From: an uncultured Spirochaetaceae bacterium
GTDB taxonomy: Bacteria; Spirochaetota; Spirochaetia; Sphaerochaetales; Sphaerochaetaceae
Assembly: GCA_944392985.1 (NCBI GenBank)
Contig: CALXYL010000001.1
Location: 124,001-188,000 of the forward strand
Direction of reading: 5' to 3'
Length of the DNA stretch: 64,000 bases
The notes below the pieces were generated by a model that was not told the DNA's origin, did no database searches, and worked only from the letters and a program-made list of their open reading frames with translations. Shown here one piece after another: positions 55,902 through 63,701 of this stretch. How positions within the stretch are numbered: position 1 is the stretch's first letter; every line of letters starts with the position of its first letter. The position numbers were made by a program, and so were the translations under genes.

Positions 55902-56261
55902 CTACTGCCCTGAGATGGACAGGACTGTGTAGCCCGCCTTCTCAACAGCCTTTTTCAGTACGATATCATCGATTGACCTGTCCATGCGGACAACGGCGAT
56001 GCCAGAAGCGAAGTCAACTTCAGAAACAGCCCCTTTAATCTCATCGATTGCCTTCTTCACCCTTGCCGCGCAGTTCTGGCAATGCATCCCATCGATCCTC
56101 ATCCGGCGCTCAGCCATGACAGGGCCTGAAAGCGTCTTTTCCCGCACGGGAGAGGATGATCCACCACAGCATGGCCCTTCTCCCCTGAAATGCCTGACAC
56201 TTCCCTTCAGCGCTATGAACAGCAGGACAAGGACGATGATGATTATCAAGGCATCAACCAT
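55902..56261 (-). CDS. Membrane-tethered heavy-metal-associated (HMA) domain protein
   Basis: The 119-residue protein has an N-terminal membrane helix (about residues 4-18), a linker with CC, and a C-terminal HMA fold with the metal-binding motif GMHCQNCAARV near residue 58. HMA domains usually carry Cu(I), Zn(II) or similar soft metals. Its place at the end of an iron-uptake operon is unusual. It starts inside the end of the 43-residue gene. The role is unknown; metal delivery or sensing at the membrane is an inference. Confidence 0.8.
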   Translation of the reverse strand: MVDALIIIIVLVLLFIALKGSVRHFRGEGPCCGGSSSPVREKTLSGPVMAERRMRIDGMHCQNCAARVKKAIDEIKGAVSEVDFASGIAVVRMDRSIDDIVLKKAVEKAGYTVLSISGQ

Positions 56262-56385
56262 TTCCCTTCCTCCTTCCTGCCTGCTTCCTGATCCTATTCA
56301 CAAGAAGGTATATGGACATGCCGACGGCATAGACCAGGAGGAAAATGGCGACAAGATAGAACATGGAAGCTCCGCCCTGTCCCAT
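56254..56385 (-). CDS. 43-residue single-helix membrane protein
   Basis: A short reading frame encodes MGQGGASMFYLVAIFLLV... with one membrane helix (about residues 8-30) and a strongly basic tail (RIRKQAGRRKGNG). AGGGGAGA lies six bases before the ATG. The start overlaps the Cys-rich gene stop, and its own stop overlaps the HMA gene start. Tight coupling in this operon argues that it is real. It might associate with FeoB. Confidence 0.7.
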   Translation of the reverse strand: MGQGGASMFYLVAIFLLVYAVGMSIYLLVNRIRKQAGRRKGNG

Positions 56386-56567
56386 CACATTCTCCCCTTT
56401 CCCGCCTGTGCTTCGCGGATCAGTCTTTCAATGCTGGTTGCAGAACACCCCGTGCATCCTGTGCATCCACCAGAGCAGCATCCCTTCCTCCTCCTGGCAA
56501 GCAACCTTGCCAGGATGAAGACTGAATATGCGGCAATCAGGGAAATGATCAGGACATCCGCGATCAT
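56385..56567 (-). CDS. FeoB-associated Cys-rich membrane protein
   Basis: The 60-residue protein has one membrane helix (about residues 3-21), a basic RRRK stretch, and the cluster CCSGGCTGCTGC, six cysteines in all. It matches the FeoB-associated Cys-rich family in size, layout and location. The ATG overlaps the feoB stop (ATGA). The cysteines may accept or pass metal at the cytoplasmic mouth of FeoB. Confidence 0.85.
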   Translation of the reverse strand: MIADVLIISLIAAYSVFILARLLARRRKGCCSGGCTGCTGCSATSIERLIREAQAGKGRM

Positions 56568-58744
56568 GAAGCGGCCTCCAGCGAGCGCTTCGAGAACACC
56601 TTCTGATCCTTGTACGGATCGGGGCGGAAGAGCATGTACAGCATTGCAGCAAGCAGCACGAAAGCAACAGCCGTCCAGATTCCGAAGCCACCTCCTGCGA
56701 TGAACGTTCCAATCTGATAGACAATGAGCGAAAGCACATATGCGAATACATTCTGGAAGATGATCGCGAACCAGAACCACTTCCTCGACTGGAGCTGCTG
56801 AGCCATCGTTGCGATAGCCGCGAGGCAGGGGGAATCAAGGAGGTTGAACATCAGGAAGCTGAATGCCGCTATGGCGCTCGGGAACCAGAGTGCAACACCC
56901 GGAGCAACGTTTGCAGCATCCTCAACATCCCCTGCGACACTTGCAAGCACGCCCATGGTGGAGACGATCGCCTCCTTCGCAGTGAAGCCGGAAAGCGATG
57001 CAGCGACAGGCTGCCACGCCCCGAATCCAAGCGGAGCGAACAGAGGTGCGATCAGGGATCCGATTGCCGCGAGCAGGGAATCATCGGACGAATCGACCAT
57101 TCCAAATCCATCAGGACCGAATCCGAAGCCCGCGAGGAACCACATGACGACACAGGCAAGGAACAGGATCGTACCAGCCTTGACAATGAAGCCCTTGAGC
57201 CTTTCCCAGACATGGAGAAGGACTGTCCTAGGCGATGGGATGTGATACGAAGGAAGCTCCATTACAAACGGTGCGGGCTTGCCGCTGAATGGTTTTGTCT
57301 TCTTCAGCATGATCGCCGATACAAGCACGGCAGCGATACCGATGAAGTACATTGCGGGAGCAACCCACGCAGCCTCTGCATATCCCATCGCACTTCCCGC
57401 GATGACACCGGCCATAAGCGCGATGACAGGGAGCTTGGCGCCGCATGGTACGAATGTCGCAGTCATGATCGTCAGCCTGCGGTCATTGTCCTGCTCAATC
57501 GTGCGTGAGGCCATGATTCCCGGGATTCCGCATCCAGAGGAGATCAGAAGCGGTATGAAGCTCTTCCCGGAAAGCCCGAAATGGCGGAACACCCTATCCA
57601 TGACGAATGCGATGCGGACCATGTAGCCGCAATCCTCAAGGATGGACAGGAACAGAAAGAGGATCGCCATCTGCGGAACGAAGCCCAGGACGGCGACAAG
57701 GCCACCTATGATACCGTCGACAACGAGGCTTGTCACAGCACTTCCTGCTCCTATTGCCTCCAGCCCTGATGTGAAGAGCCCTGCAACCCAGCCTCCGAAT
57801 GTATCATTCGTCCAGTCGGTCACCCACGTTCCGACTGTCGTGACTGAGATGTAGTACACAACGAACATCACCAGGACGAAGATAGGAATGCCAAGGATAC
57901 GGTTCGTGACAACGCGATCGATCCTGTCAGAGACAGAGAGCTTTGCTCCCTTCTTCTGAACTGCTGTCTTGACTATCTTCTGGATGTATCCATAGCGCTC
58001 ATCGGTGATGACGGACTCCATCGAATCATCATGGACAGACTCTGCCTCCTTCCTGATGGCTCCAGCCTCATCCTGCTGATCCTTTCCGAGCCCAAGCTCC
58101 TCAATGACCTTGGAATCGTTCTCGAGCACCTTCACGCTGTACCATCTTCTCTTCGAGGCGGGAAGAGCGGGAGGAAGAAGCTGATCCACATCAGCAATCG
58201 CCTTTTCGATGTCAGAGGAGAATATCTCCTGCATCTTCTTCACTTCCTTCTTCTTCGCCGTCCTGACCGCAACCGCGATAAGCTCATCCAGTCCAGTCTT
58301 TTTCAGAGCACTTGTCTCAACAACGGGGCATCCAAGGAGCATCGAGAGGCGGGATGTGTCGATCCTAAGCCCCCTCTTCTGGATAAGATCAGCCATGTTG
58401 AGGGCGATGACGACAGGAACGCCTGTCTCGATAAGCTGCGTCGTAAGGTAGAGGTTGCGCTCTATGTTCGTCGCATCAACGAGATCGATGATGACATCGG
58501 GATTCTCCTTGAGGATATAATCACGGCTGACGACTTCCTCAAGCGTATACGGAGAAAGCGAGTAGATGCCAGGAAGATCAGTCACGATGATCTCGCCATT
58601 GCTCTTGTCGCGAAGTCTTCCCTCCTTCTTCTCAACAGTCACACCAGGCCAGTTGCCGACATACTGGTTCGCGCCGGTAAGCGCATTGAACATCGTTGTC
58701 TTGCCGCAGTTCGGATTCCCTGCAAGCGCCATCCTAATGCTCAT
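56564..58744 (-). CDS. feoB: Ferrous iron transporter FeoB
   Basis: The 726-residue protein has the N-terminal G domain (GNPNCGKTT, then the G3 motif DLPGIYSLSPYT, and NMAD as G4), a helical GDI-like region, and the polytopic core with two Gate segments (for example IFIPLL-type SFIPLLISSGCGIPGIMA). It imports Fe2+. ATG 58744 is chosen since AAGGAGG lies five bases upstream. The feoA stop overlaps the start. Confidence 0.96.
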   Translation of the reverse strand: MSIRMALAGNPNCGKTTMFNALTGANQYVGNWPGVTVEKKEGRLRDKSNGEIIVTDLPGIYSLSPYTLEEVVSRDYILKENPDVIIDLVDATNIERNLYLTTQLIETGVPVVIALNMADLIQKRGLRIDTSRLSMLLGCPVVETSALKKTGLDELIAVAVRTAKKKEVKKMQEIFSSDIEKAIADVDQLLPPALPASKRRWYSVKVLENDSKVIEELGLGKDQQDEAGAIRKEAESVHDDSMESVITDERYGYIQKIVKTAVQKKGAKLSVSDRIDRVVTNRILGIPIFVLVMFVVYYISVTTVGTWVTDWTNDTFGGWVAGLFTSGLEAIGAGSAVTSLVVDGIIGGLVAVLGFVPQMAILFLFLSILEDCGYMVRIAFVMDRVFRHFGLSGKSFIPLLISSGCGIPGIMASRTIEQDNDRRLTIMTATFVPCGAKLPVIALMAGVIAGSAMGYAEAAWVAPAMYFIGIAAVLVSAIMLKKTKPFSGKPAPFVMELPSYHIPSPRTVLLHVWERLKGFIVKAGTILFLACVVMWFLAGFGFGPDGFGMVDSSDDSLLAAIGSLIAPLFAPLGFGAWQPVAASLSGFTAKEAIVSTMGVLASVAGDVEDAANVAPGVALWFPSAIAAFSFLMFNLLDSPCLAAIATMAQQLQSRKWFWFAIIFQNVFAYVLSLIVYQIGTFIAGGGFGIWTAVAFVLLAAMLYMLFRPDPYKDQKVFSKRSLEAAS

Positions 58745-58968
58745 ACCGCCTCCTTTACGATAACGCATGAAGCATCATTCTTTCTGACGCTCAGCTCATA
58801 GCCGCGTACGGTTATCTCAACCGGATCCCCAAGTGGAGCAACCTTCCTTATGAAGAGCTCCGTACCCTTCGTGATCCCCATGTCCATGATGCGCCGCTTA
58901 TACGCACCATCGCCTTCGATCCTCAGCACAGTAACAGTGCTTCCGACCTGAGCTTCACCTAATGTCAT
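58741..58968 (-). CDS. feoA: FeoA-domain protein (first)
   Basis: The 75-residue SH3-like protein starts MTLGEAQVGSTVTVLRIEGDGAYKRRIMDMGITKGTEL, which fits FeoA well, and ends with the usual EITVRGYELSVRKNDA strand pair. It probably modulates FeoB at its cytoplasmic face. It overlaps feoB by four bases. Confidence 0.93.
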   Translation of the reverse strand: MTLGEAQVGSTVTVLRIEGDGAYKRRIMDMGITKGTELFIRKVAPLGDPVEITVRGYELSVRKNDASCVIVKEAV

Positions 58969-58989
58969 ATATCCTCCCTCAGGGAAGGC

Positions 58990-59199
58990 TCACACATAGA
59001 TATGGCGAGCCATCTCCCTGTTGATTGCAACGCGGGAATCAAGGATGCCGACAATGACATCACCTCCCATCTCAGAAAGCACAGTGACTTCCTTCCCTTC
59101 CACAAAACCAAGGCCGGCAAGGAATCTCCTCACGCTGCCAGGACCGCTGATGCGGCGTATCATCCCTGATCTTCCTGTGCCGATCATAGATAAAGGCAT
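58990..59199 (-). CDS. FeoA-domain protein (second)
   Basis: The 69-residue protein has FeoA features (RRISGPGSVRRFLAGLGFVEGKEVTVLSEMGGDVIVGI...RVAINREMA). Two ATGs (59202 and 59199) follow AAGGAGG; the second has better spacing. It is the first gene of the operon. Two separate FeoA proteins before one FeoB occur in several Firmicutes and anaerobes. Confidence 0.85.
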   Translation of the reverse strand: MPLSMIGTGRSGMIRRISGPGSVRRFLAGLGFVEGKEVTVLSEMGGDVIVGILDSRVAINREMARHIYV

Positions 59200-59224
59200 C
59201 ATATTCCTCCTTGGTTGCTCTTTG

Positions 59225-59265
59225 CTAACCGTAGTTAGTTTATGCAAATCATAGTTAGCAGTCAA
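59225..59265 (-). promoter_or_regulatory. feo promoter with overlapping DtxR-type operator
   Basis: On the minus strand, TTGACT (59265-59260), a 17-base spacer and TAAACT (59242-59237) form the promoter. CTAAC-CGTA-GTTAG (59225-59238), an inverted repeat, covers the downstream edge of the -10 and +1, and another GTTAG half-site is at 59254-59258. CTAAC/GTTAG half-sites resemble those of DtxR and TroR-class repressors. Confidence 0.75.
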
Positions 59266-59331
59266 CAACTACAAGGCGTTGGAAATCATTTTCTTCTTCG
59301 TGAAGTGAAAATCAGCTATAATCATCGCAAT

Positions 59332-59712
59332 ATGAAGATGCATGAATCAGGAGAGATGTACCTTGAAACGATACTCCGCCTATCAGAAAGGCTCGATATC
59401 GTGCGATCGATAGACGTAGCGGAGGAAATGGGATTCTCAAAGCCCTCAATAAGCCGGGCAATGAAGATGCTCAGGGAAAATGGATACATCTCCATCGATC
59501 CCGGCACTGGAGCCATCAAGCTCCTTGCCAAAGGAAGGGAGATTGCGGAGATGATCTACGAACGGCATAGGGTGCTGTCAGAATGCCTTGAGGCCCTGGG
59601 GGTATCGCCAGCGACAGCGCAGGATGATGCCTGCCGCATCGAGCACGTCATCTCCCCTGAATCCTTTGAGGCGCTGAAAGCCCATATGATGGAATACGGC
59701 AGAAAGAAATAG
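59332..59712 (+). CDS. DtxR/MntR-family metal-dependent repressor
   Basis: The 126-residue protein has the winged helix-turn-helix (GEMYLETILRLSERLDIVRSIDVAEEMGFSKPSISRAMKMLRENGYI) and the metal-binding/dimerisation helices (HRVLSECLEALGVSPATAQDDACRIEHVIS). It lacks the SH3-like third domain, like MntR and TroR. It is divergent from the feo operon. A perfect TATAAT (59317-59322) lies nine bases before the ATG and no ribosome site is seen. The CTAAC/GTTAG sites lie about 95-110 bases upstream of its start. Confidence 0.92.
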   Translation: MKMHESGEMYLETILRLSERLDIVRSIDVAEEMGFSKPSISRAMKMLRENGYISIDPGTGAIKLLAKGREIAEMIYERHRVLSECLEALGVSPATAQDDACRIEHVISPESFEALKAHMMEYGRKK

Positions 59713-59733
59713 GGAGCCACCGAAGCAGCTCCC
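59701..59733 (-). terminator. Terminator of the second sigma gene
   Basis: On the minus strand GGGAGCTGC, loop TTCG, GTGGCTCCC (two G-U pairs) is followed by TATTTCTTTC. On the plus strand the G-U pairs become A-C mismatches, so it favours the minus direction. It overlaps the last codon of the repressor gene. Confidence 0.75.
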
Positions 59734-59739
59734 CTTTGC

Positions 59740-60612
59740 TCATACAGCCTGGCTGAATGCACCCAGATCACGTTCTTCGGAAACAGATCTAAGGCGTTCA
59801 AGCGCCCTTTTCTCTATCTGCCTGATCCTCTCCTTGGTAAGCCCATAGACCTCGCCGATCTCCTTGAGTGACATTGGCTTGGTTCCATCGAGACCGAAAC
59901 GCCTAGTGATGATGTCCTGCTCCTTGTCGGAAAGGGTGGAAAGAAGTCCTCTGACAGCAGTCCTCATGCTCTGCTCCATCACCTGATCCTCCGGCCCCTG
60001 CTCCTGAGCCTCGATGAAATCACCGAATGTCGAATCAGAGTCCTCACCCTTTTTCACCGGGCTGTCAAAGGAGACAACATCGCCGGAGATGGAAATCAGA
60101 TCGCTGATCAGCTTCGGATCAAGCCCTGTGGCTGCAGCGACATCCTCCACGGATGGATCCGTGGTCTCCTTCTCATGCATGATCGCCTTCTGGGCCTTCT
60201 GGATCTGCATCAGCTCGTTCGAACGGTTGAGAGGAAGGCGTACCGTTCTTCCCTTCTCTGAGATTGCCTTCATGATCGACTGCCTGATCCACCAGACAGC
60301 ATATGAAATGAAATGGTATCCCTTGTCGGGCTCGAACTTGTCGAGCGCAGTGATCAGCCCTATATTGCCTTCATTGATCAGATCGGAAAGGGCAAGCCCC
60401 TGTCCACGGAACTTCTTTGCAACCGATACAACGAAGCGGAGATTCGACCTGATGAGCTTCTCACGCGCGGCCTTGTCGCCGTTCTTTGCCTTCACTGCAA
60501 GCTCGTACTCCTCCTCATGGGAGATCAGCGGTATCCTGTTTATTTCCCTGAGATAGATCGAAAGCACCTCATTGTCGCTGTCCATCATCTCTGTCCTAAT
60601 CATATCTTCCAT
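59740..60612 (-). CDS. Alternative (group 2) sigma-70 factor, RpoS-like
   Basis: The 290-residue protein has regions 1.2 to 4 of the sigma-70 family but no region 1.1: DNEVLSIYLREINRIPLIS, then DLINEGNIGLITALDKFEPDKGYHFISYAVWWIRQ, and a C-terminal SLKEIGEVYGLTKERIRQIEKRALERLR. The size is that of RpoS or small SigA paralogues. ATG 60612 follows AAGGAGG; the in-frame ATG at 60633 lies at the predicted +1. A -24/-12 promoter precedes it. It should direct a stress or stage-specific regulon. Confidence 0.92.
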   Translation of the reverse strand: MEDMIRTEMMDSDNEVLSIYLREINRIPLISHEEEYELAVKAKNGDKAAREKLIRSNLRFVVSVAKKFRGQGLALSDLINEGNIGLITALDKFEPDKGYHFISYAVWWIRQSIMKAISEKGRTVRLPLNRSNELMQIQKAQKAIMHEKETTDPSVEDVAAATGLDPKLISDLISISGDVVSFDSPVKKGEDSDSTFGDFIEAQEQGPEDQVMEQSMRTAVRGLLSTLSDKEQDIITRRFGLDGTKPMSLKEIGEVYGLTKERIRQIEKRALERLRSVSEERDLGAFSQAV

Positions 60613-60642
60613 GGCGTCCTCCTTGGGTTGCATAAAGTGGTA

Positions 60643-60659
60643 TGCAGGAATCGTGCCAA
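60643..60659 (-). promoter_or_regulatory. Sigma-54 (-24/-12) promoter of the second sigma gene
   Basis: TTGGCACGATTCCTGCA on the minus strand fits YTGGCACG-N4-TTGCW with one mismatch, and GG and GC are exactly ten bases apart, as required. The predicted +1 is near 60632, leaving a 20-base leader that contains AAGGAGG. Confidence 0.75.
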
Positions 60660-60734
60660 AGATGCAGAATCAATTTATTTGATTACAACATAAGATATTA
60701 AATGAAGGTTTGCATGATTGCGAAAATCAAAAAC

Positions 60735-60789
60735 GGGTCATTATGACCCAACAAAGGAAAACTCACTGAAGAATGGGACATTATGACCC
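60735..60789. promoter_or_regulatory. Two palindromic sites upstream of the sigma-54 promoter
   Basis: GGGTCATTATGACCC (60735-60749) and GGGACATTATGACCC (60775-60789) are 40 bases apart, about four helical turns, and centred roughly 110 and 150 bases before the predicted +1. That is the usual range for activator enhancer sites. On the minus strand the nearer copy is followed by GTTTTTG, so it could also act as a small terminator for the upstream gene. Confidence 0.6.
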
Positions 60790-61167
60790 TCAGAGTGCAT
60801 CGGAGAGCGAGTCAGGGTCACTTTGCCACGGAAAGCAGATACGGACAGACTCCAAGAGATTCTCCCTGCCCTCCCCTGTCACGTTGAAAGGAGAGCTCTC
60901 AAGTGCTGAAAGGGAGCTGTCATATGCCTCCCTGATCAGATCGGAGATCATGTCACCCTCTGGCAGGGAAAGCGTGAAAACAGGCTTGGAGCGTAGGTAG
61001 CGTGCCATCTGGTAGCGGTAAAACGATACGAATTCAAGAGTAAGCTCGCAGCCGGTCAGGCGGGAGAGGAAGGCATCAACATACTCCTCATATGCTTCCT
61101 CATATGAAAGCAGCCTCGCCTTCCTGTTGCCATCCTTATAAAGAACCAAGCTCATCGTCCTGTCCAT
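60790..61167 (-). CDS. Hypothetical protein
   Basis: The 125-residue protein is mainly helical and aromatic-rich (SYEEAYEEYVDAFLSRLTGCELTLEFVSFYRYQMARYLRS). No family was recognised. ATG 61167 is chosen since AAGG lies seven bases upstream; 61155 is possible. It lies just upstream of, and on the same strand as, the second sigma gene. Its stop is immediately next to the farther palindrome. Confidence 0.6.
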   Translation of the reverse strand: MDRTMSLVLYKDGNRKARLLSYEEAYEEYVDAFLSRLTGCELTLEFVSFYRYQMARYLRSKPVFTLSLPEGDMISDLIREAYDSSLSALESSPFNVTGEGRENLLESVRICFPWQSDPDSLSDAL

Positions 61168-61248
61168 TTCCACACCTTACAGTCGGAAGATAATCAATAT
61201 GCGGAAAAAGTGAAGAGCTGATGGAGAAGTTTTGTGCATCAATCCCAC

Positions 61249-61277
61249 TTGCCGCGCTGTGAAAGCATTTGTATATT
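61249..61277 (+). promoter_or_regulatory. Promoter of groES
   Basis: TTGCCG (61249-61254), a 17-base spacer and TATATT (61272-61277). No CIRCE element (TTAGCACTC inverted repeat) is present between this and the gene. Confidence 0.6.
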
Positions 61278-61321
61278 CCATAGTAGCCGCTAAGGCTTAT
61301 CAAATTACATGAGGTGATACC

Positions 61322-61585
61322 ATGAAGATCATTCCGCTTGGTGACAGGGTTCTTGTAAAGGCAAAGGAAGTCGAGGAGAAGACAGCCTCCGGCATCTTCA
61401 TCCCGCAGACTGCTCAGGAGAAGACGCAGATCGCTACAGTCGTTGCAGTAGGCGATGACGAGACGATCAAGGTCAAGGCCGGACAGGAGATCCTGCATGA
61501 CAAGTATGCTGGCACAGCGATAAAGGACAACGGAGAGGATTATCTCATCCTCAACTATGCGGACATCCTCGCAGTCATTGAGTAA
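61322..61585 (+). CDS. groES: Co-chaperonin GroES
   Basis: The 87-residue protein starts MKIIPLGDRVLVKAKEVEEKTASGIFIP and has the GDD and KVKAGQEILHDKYAGTAIK features of Hsp10. It caps GroEL. groEL is not adjacent; a split arrangement is known in Treponema. GAGGTGA precedes the ATG. Confidence 0.96.
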   Translation: MKIIPLGDRVLVKAKEVEEKTASGIFIPQTAQEKTQIATVVAVGDDETIKVKAGQEILHDKYAGTAIKDNGEDYLILNYADILAVIE

Positions 61586-61604
61586 CAGGCATTGAACCGC
61601 AGCT

Positions 61605-61628
61605 AAAGGCAGGGAAACCTGCCTTTTT
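61605..61628. terminator. Bidirectional hairpin between groES and dinG
   Basis: AAAGGCAGG, loop GAAA, CCTGCCTTT, with TT following on the plus strand. It separates two converging genes. Confidence 0.7.
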
Positions 61629-61631
61629 CCA

Positions 61632-63701
61632 TCAGTAGAGGAAGCGCTCTATCTTATCCCCCAGATTCGCAAGCATGGCATCCTCCGGGATATAGCAATC
61701 GGGAAGCGATGAGATCATCATCCGGCCATAGGCCTTGCGCAGTATCCTGCCATCAAGGATCAGCACAGCCCCGCGGTCGCTTTCAGAGCGTATCAGCCGT
61801 CCGATGCCCTGCTTCAGGCGGAGCGTTGCCTCCGGGACCATCATCTCCATGAAGGAGGAGCCCCCATGCTTGTCAATCGCTTCGGAGCGGGCTCTGACGA
61901 TAGGTGTCGTAGGTGCGGTGAACGGCAGCTTCACTATGATCACAAGGCGCAGCGTGTCCCCAGGAGCATCAACGCCTTCCCAGAATGATGAGACTGCGAA
62001 TAGCGAGCTGTCCTTCCGCTTCCTGAAATCAGAGAGGAGACGGCCCCTTGGTATCCTGTCATCCTGGATCATCAGGTCATCAATGGAAGATGCGAGCGAG
62101 GCATAGACTGCCTTCATCATCATTTTCGACGTGAAAAGCACAAGCGCTCCCCCTCCCGATGCCTCTATCGCAGTCTTGATGCAGTGCGTGACATAGCCGG
62201 TATATGATTCAGTGCTCCCGGCGGAAAAGAGCACACCATCCTGCGGAAGCAGAAGCATCAGATTGCGCCTGAAATCAAACGGGGAAGCGAAGATTCCTGA
62301 AAGCAGCCTCTCCTTCTCCTCAGCCAGTCCCGAACGTGAAGCAAAGTAATCGAAGCTGCCATTGACGCTAAGAGTCGCAGAGGAGAAGATCATCGAATCA
62401 AGATGGCTGACAAGCAGGCGTGAAAGAAGCGGGCCTGTATGCATTGGAGCAAGGTGTATCTCCGCTTTTCCATCGATCCCTTCGACAGCGTATGGGATCT
62501 CATCATCCCATCGGGAGAACCGTATCCAGTCACGAAGCGTATCAGCAAGATGACAGAGCGTAGCCCCATATCTTCCAATAAGGTCAACATAGACCTCATT
62601 CGACTCAGACGGGTGGTCGCTGTATGCACTCATCACAAAGCTGCCGATCCTCTCCATCTCCACAGCGATCCCTTCCCCCTCGCGGAGCCGGTCCCCATAG
62701 GCATCATAGAACTGCGGAGTGAAAAGAAGCTCCTTTTCCTTGAAACGTGAAAGTATCGAGGAAATGATGGAATCATACTGCCCAAGCATCGTGCGAAGGT
62801 GCGCGATATCTTCCTTCGTGCGTTTCCCGCTGCCCCTTTCCTTCTCCTCCGTGGAAAGGAAATCAAGGATCGAAGCAGACCCGAATCGCTTCTCACGGCG
62901 TGTCAGATAATCCAGCACGCGCTCGACGCGCCATGATGAGTAGATACGGGAAAGCACATCAGTCGCCTCATTCTCTATATGATGGGCCTCATCCATGACC
63001 GCGCACTGGTAGCTGGGAAGGATCACATCCTCAGAGAAATCGATCTCCGCCTCCCCTCGGTTCTTCGCATCAAGAAGGAGCAGATGATGGTTCGTCACAA
63101 CAAGCGAAGCGCGCTGTGCTTTCTTCCTCGCCCCATAATAGAAGCAATCCTGCTGGAAGGGACAGCGGTATCCTAGGCAGTCCTTGTCGTCAGAAGCGAA
63201 ATCAAGGAACATCCGTACCGGGACGGAACGCGGAAGATCCTGCAGTACGCCGCTATCGGTTTCAGTGACCCACTTCTCGAACTCCCGGTCAGTTTCCGTC
63301 CTGGTTTCATTAAGAAGGCTCTTCTCATTGCGCGCATCATTGAAGCGCCGTACGCAGAGATAGTTAGAACGGCCGAACAGGATCGCCGTCTCTATATCAA
63401 GGCCAAGGGTCTCCTTCACGACGGGGATATCCTTGTCGTAGAGCTGCTTCTCAAGCGTGATCGTGCTTGTCGCTATGACAAAGCGCCTTGATCGGTCCTT
63501 CCCAATGCTCAGCATCGCCGGAACAAGGTATGCGAAACTCTTTCCCGTCCCGGTTCCAGCCTCTATGATCGCGTGGCATCCGCTGAGGAACGCCTTTGAG
63601 ACGAGTTCCGCCATCTCAAGCTGGCTTTCACGGAACGTGTAAGAGGAAAGCGCCTTCTCAAGGGCACCGCCAGGGGAGAATACATCCTCTGTATCCATCA
63701 C
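61632..63701 (-). CDS. dinG: DinG/XPD-family ATP-dependent DNA helicase
   Basis: The 689-residue superfamily 2 helicase has FRESQLEMAELV (Q-like region), Walker A EAGTGTGKSFAYL near residue 49, a cysteine cluster CLGYRCPFQQDCFYYGARKKA near residue 174 for a probable 4Fe-4S cluster, the VMDEAHHIENEA box near residue 234, and a C-terminal GRLIRSESDRGAVLILDGR. It unwinds damaged or blocked DNA. The helicase stop is 46 bases from the groES stop. The start overlaps the end of the sigma-54 activator gene by four bases. Confidence 0.92.
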   Translation of the reverse strand: MMDTEDVFSPGGALEKALSSYTFRESQLEMAELVSKAFLSGCHAIIEAGTGTGKSFAYLVPAMLSIGKDRSRRFVIATSTITLEKQLYDKDIPVVKETLGLDIETAILFGRSNYLCVRRFNDARNEKSLLNETRTETDREFEKWVTETDSGVLQDLPRSVPVRMFLDFASDDKDCLGYRCPFQQDCFYYGARKKAQRASLVVTNHHLLLLDAKNRGEAEIDFSEDVILPSYQCAVMDEAHHIENEATDVLSRIYSSWRVERVLDYLTRREKRFGSASILDFLSTEEKERGSGKRTKEDIAHLRTMLGQYDSIISSILSRFKEKELLFTPQFYDAYGDRLREGEGIAVEMERIGSFVMSAYSDHPSESNEVYVDLIGRYGATLCHLADTLRDWIRFSRWDDEIPYAVEGIDGKAEIHLAPMHTGPLLSRLLVSHLDSMIFSSATLSVNGSFDYFASRSGLAEEKERLLSGIFASPFDFRRNLMLLLPQDGVLFSAGSTESYTGYVTHCIKTAIEASGGGALVLFTSKMMMKAVYASLASSIDDLMIQDDRIPRGRLLSDFRKRKDSSLFAVSSFWEGVDAPGDTLRLVIIVKLPFTAPTTPIVRARSEAIDKHGGSSFMEMMVPEATLRLKQGIGRLIRSESDRGAVLILDGRILRKAYGRMMISSLPDCYIPEDAMLANLGDKIERFLY

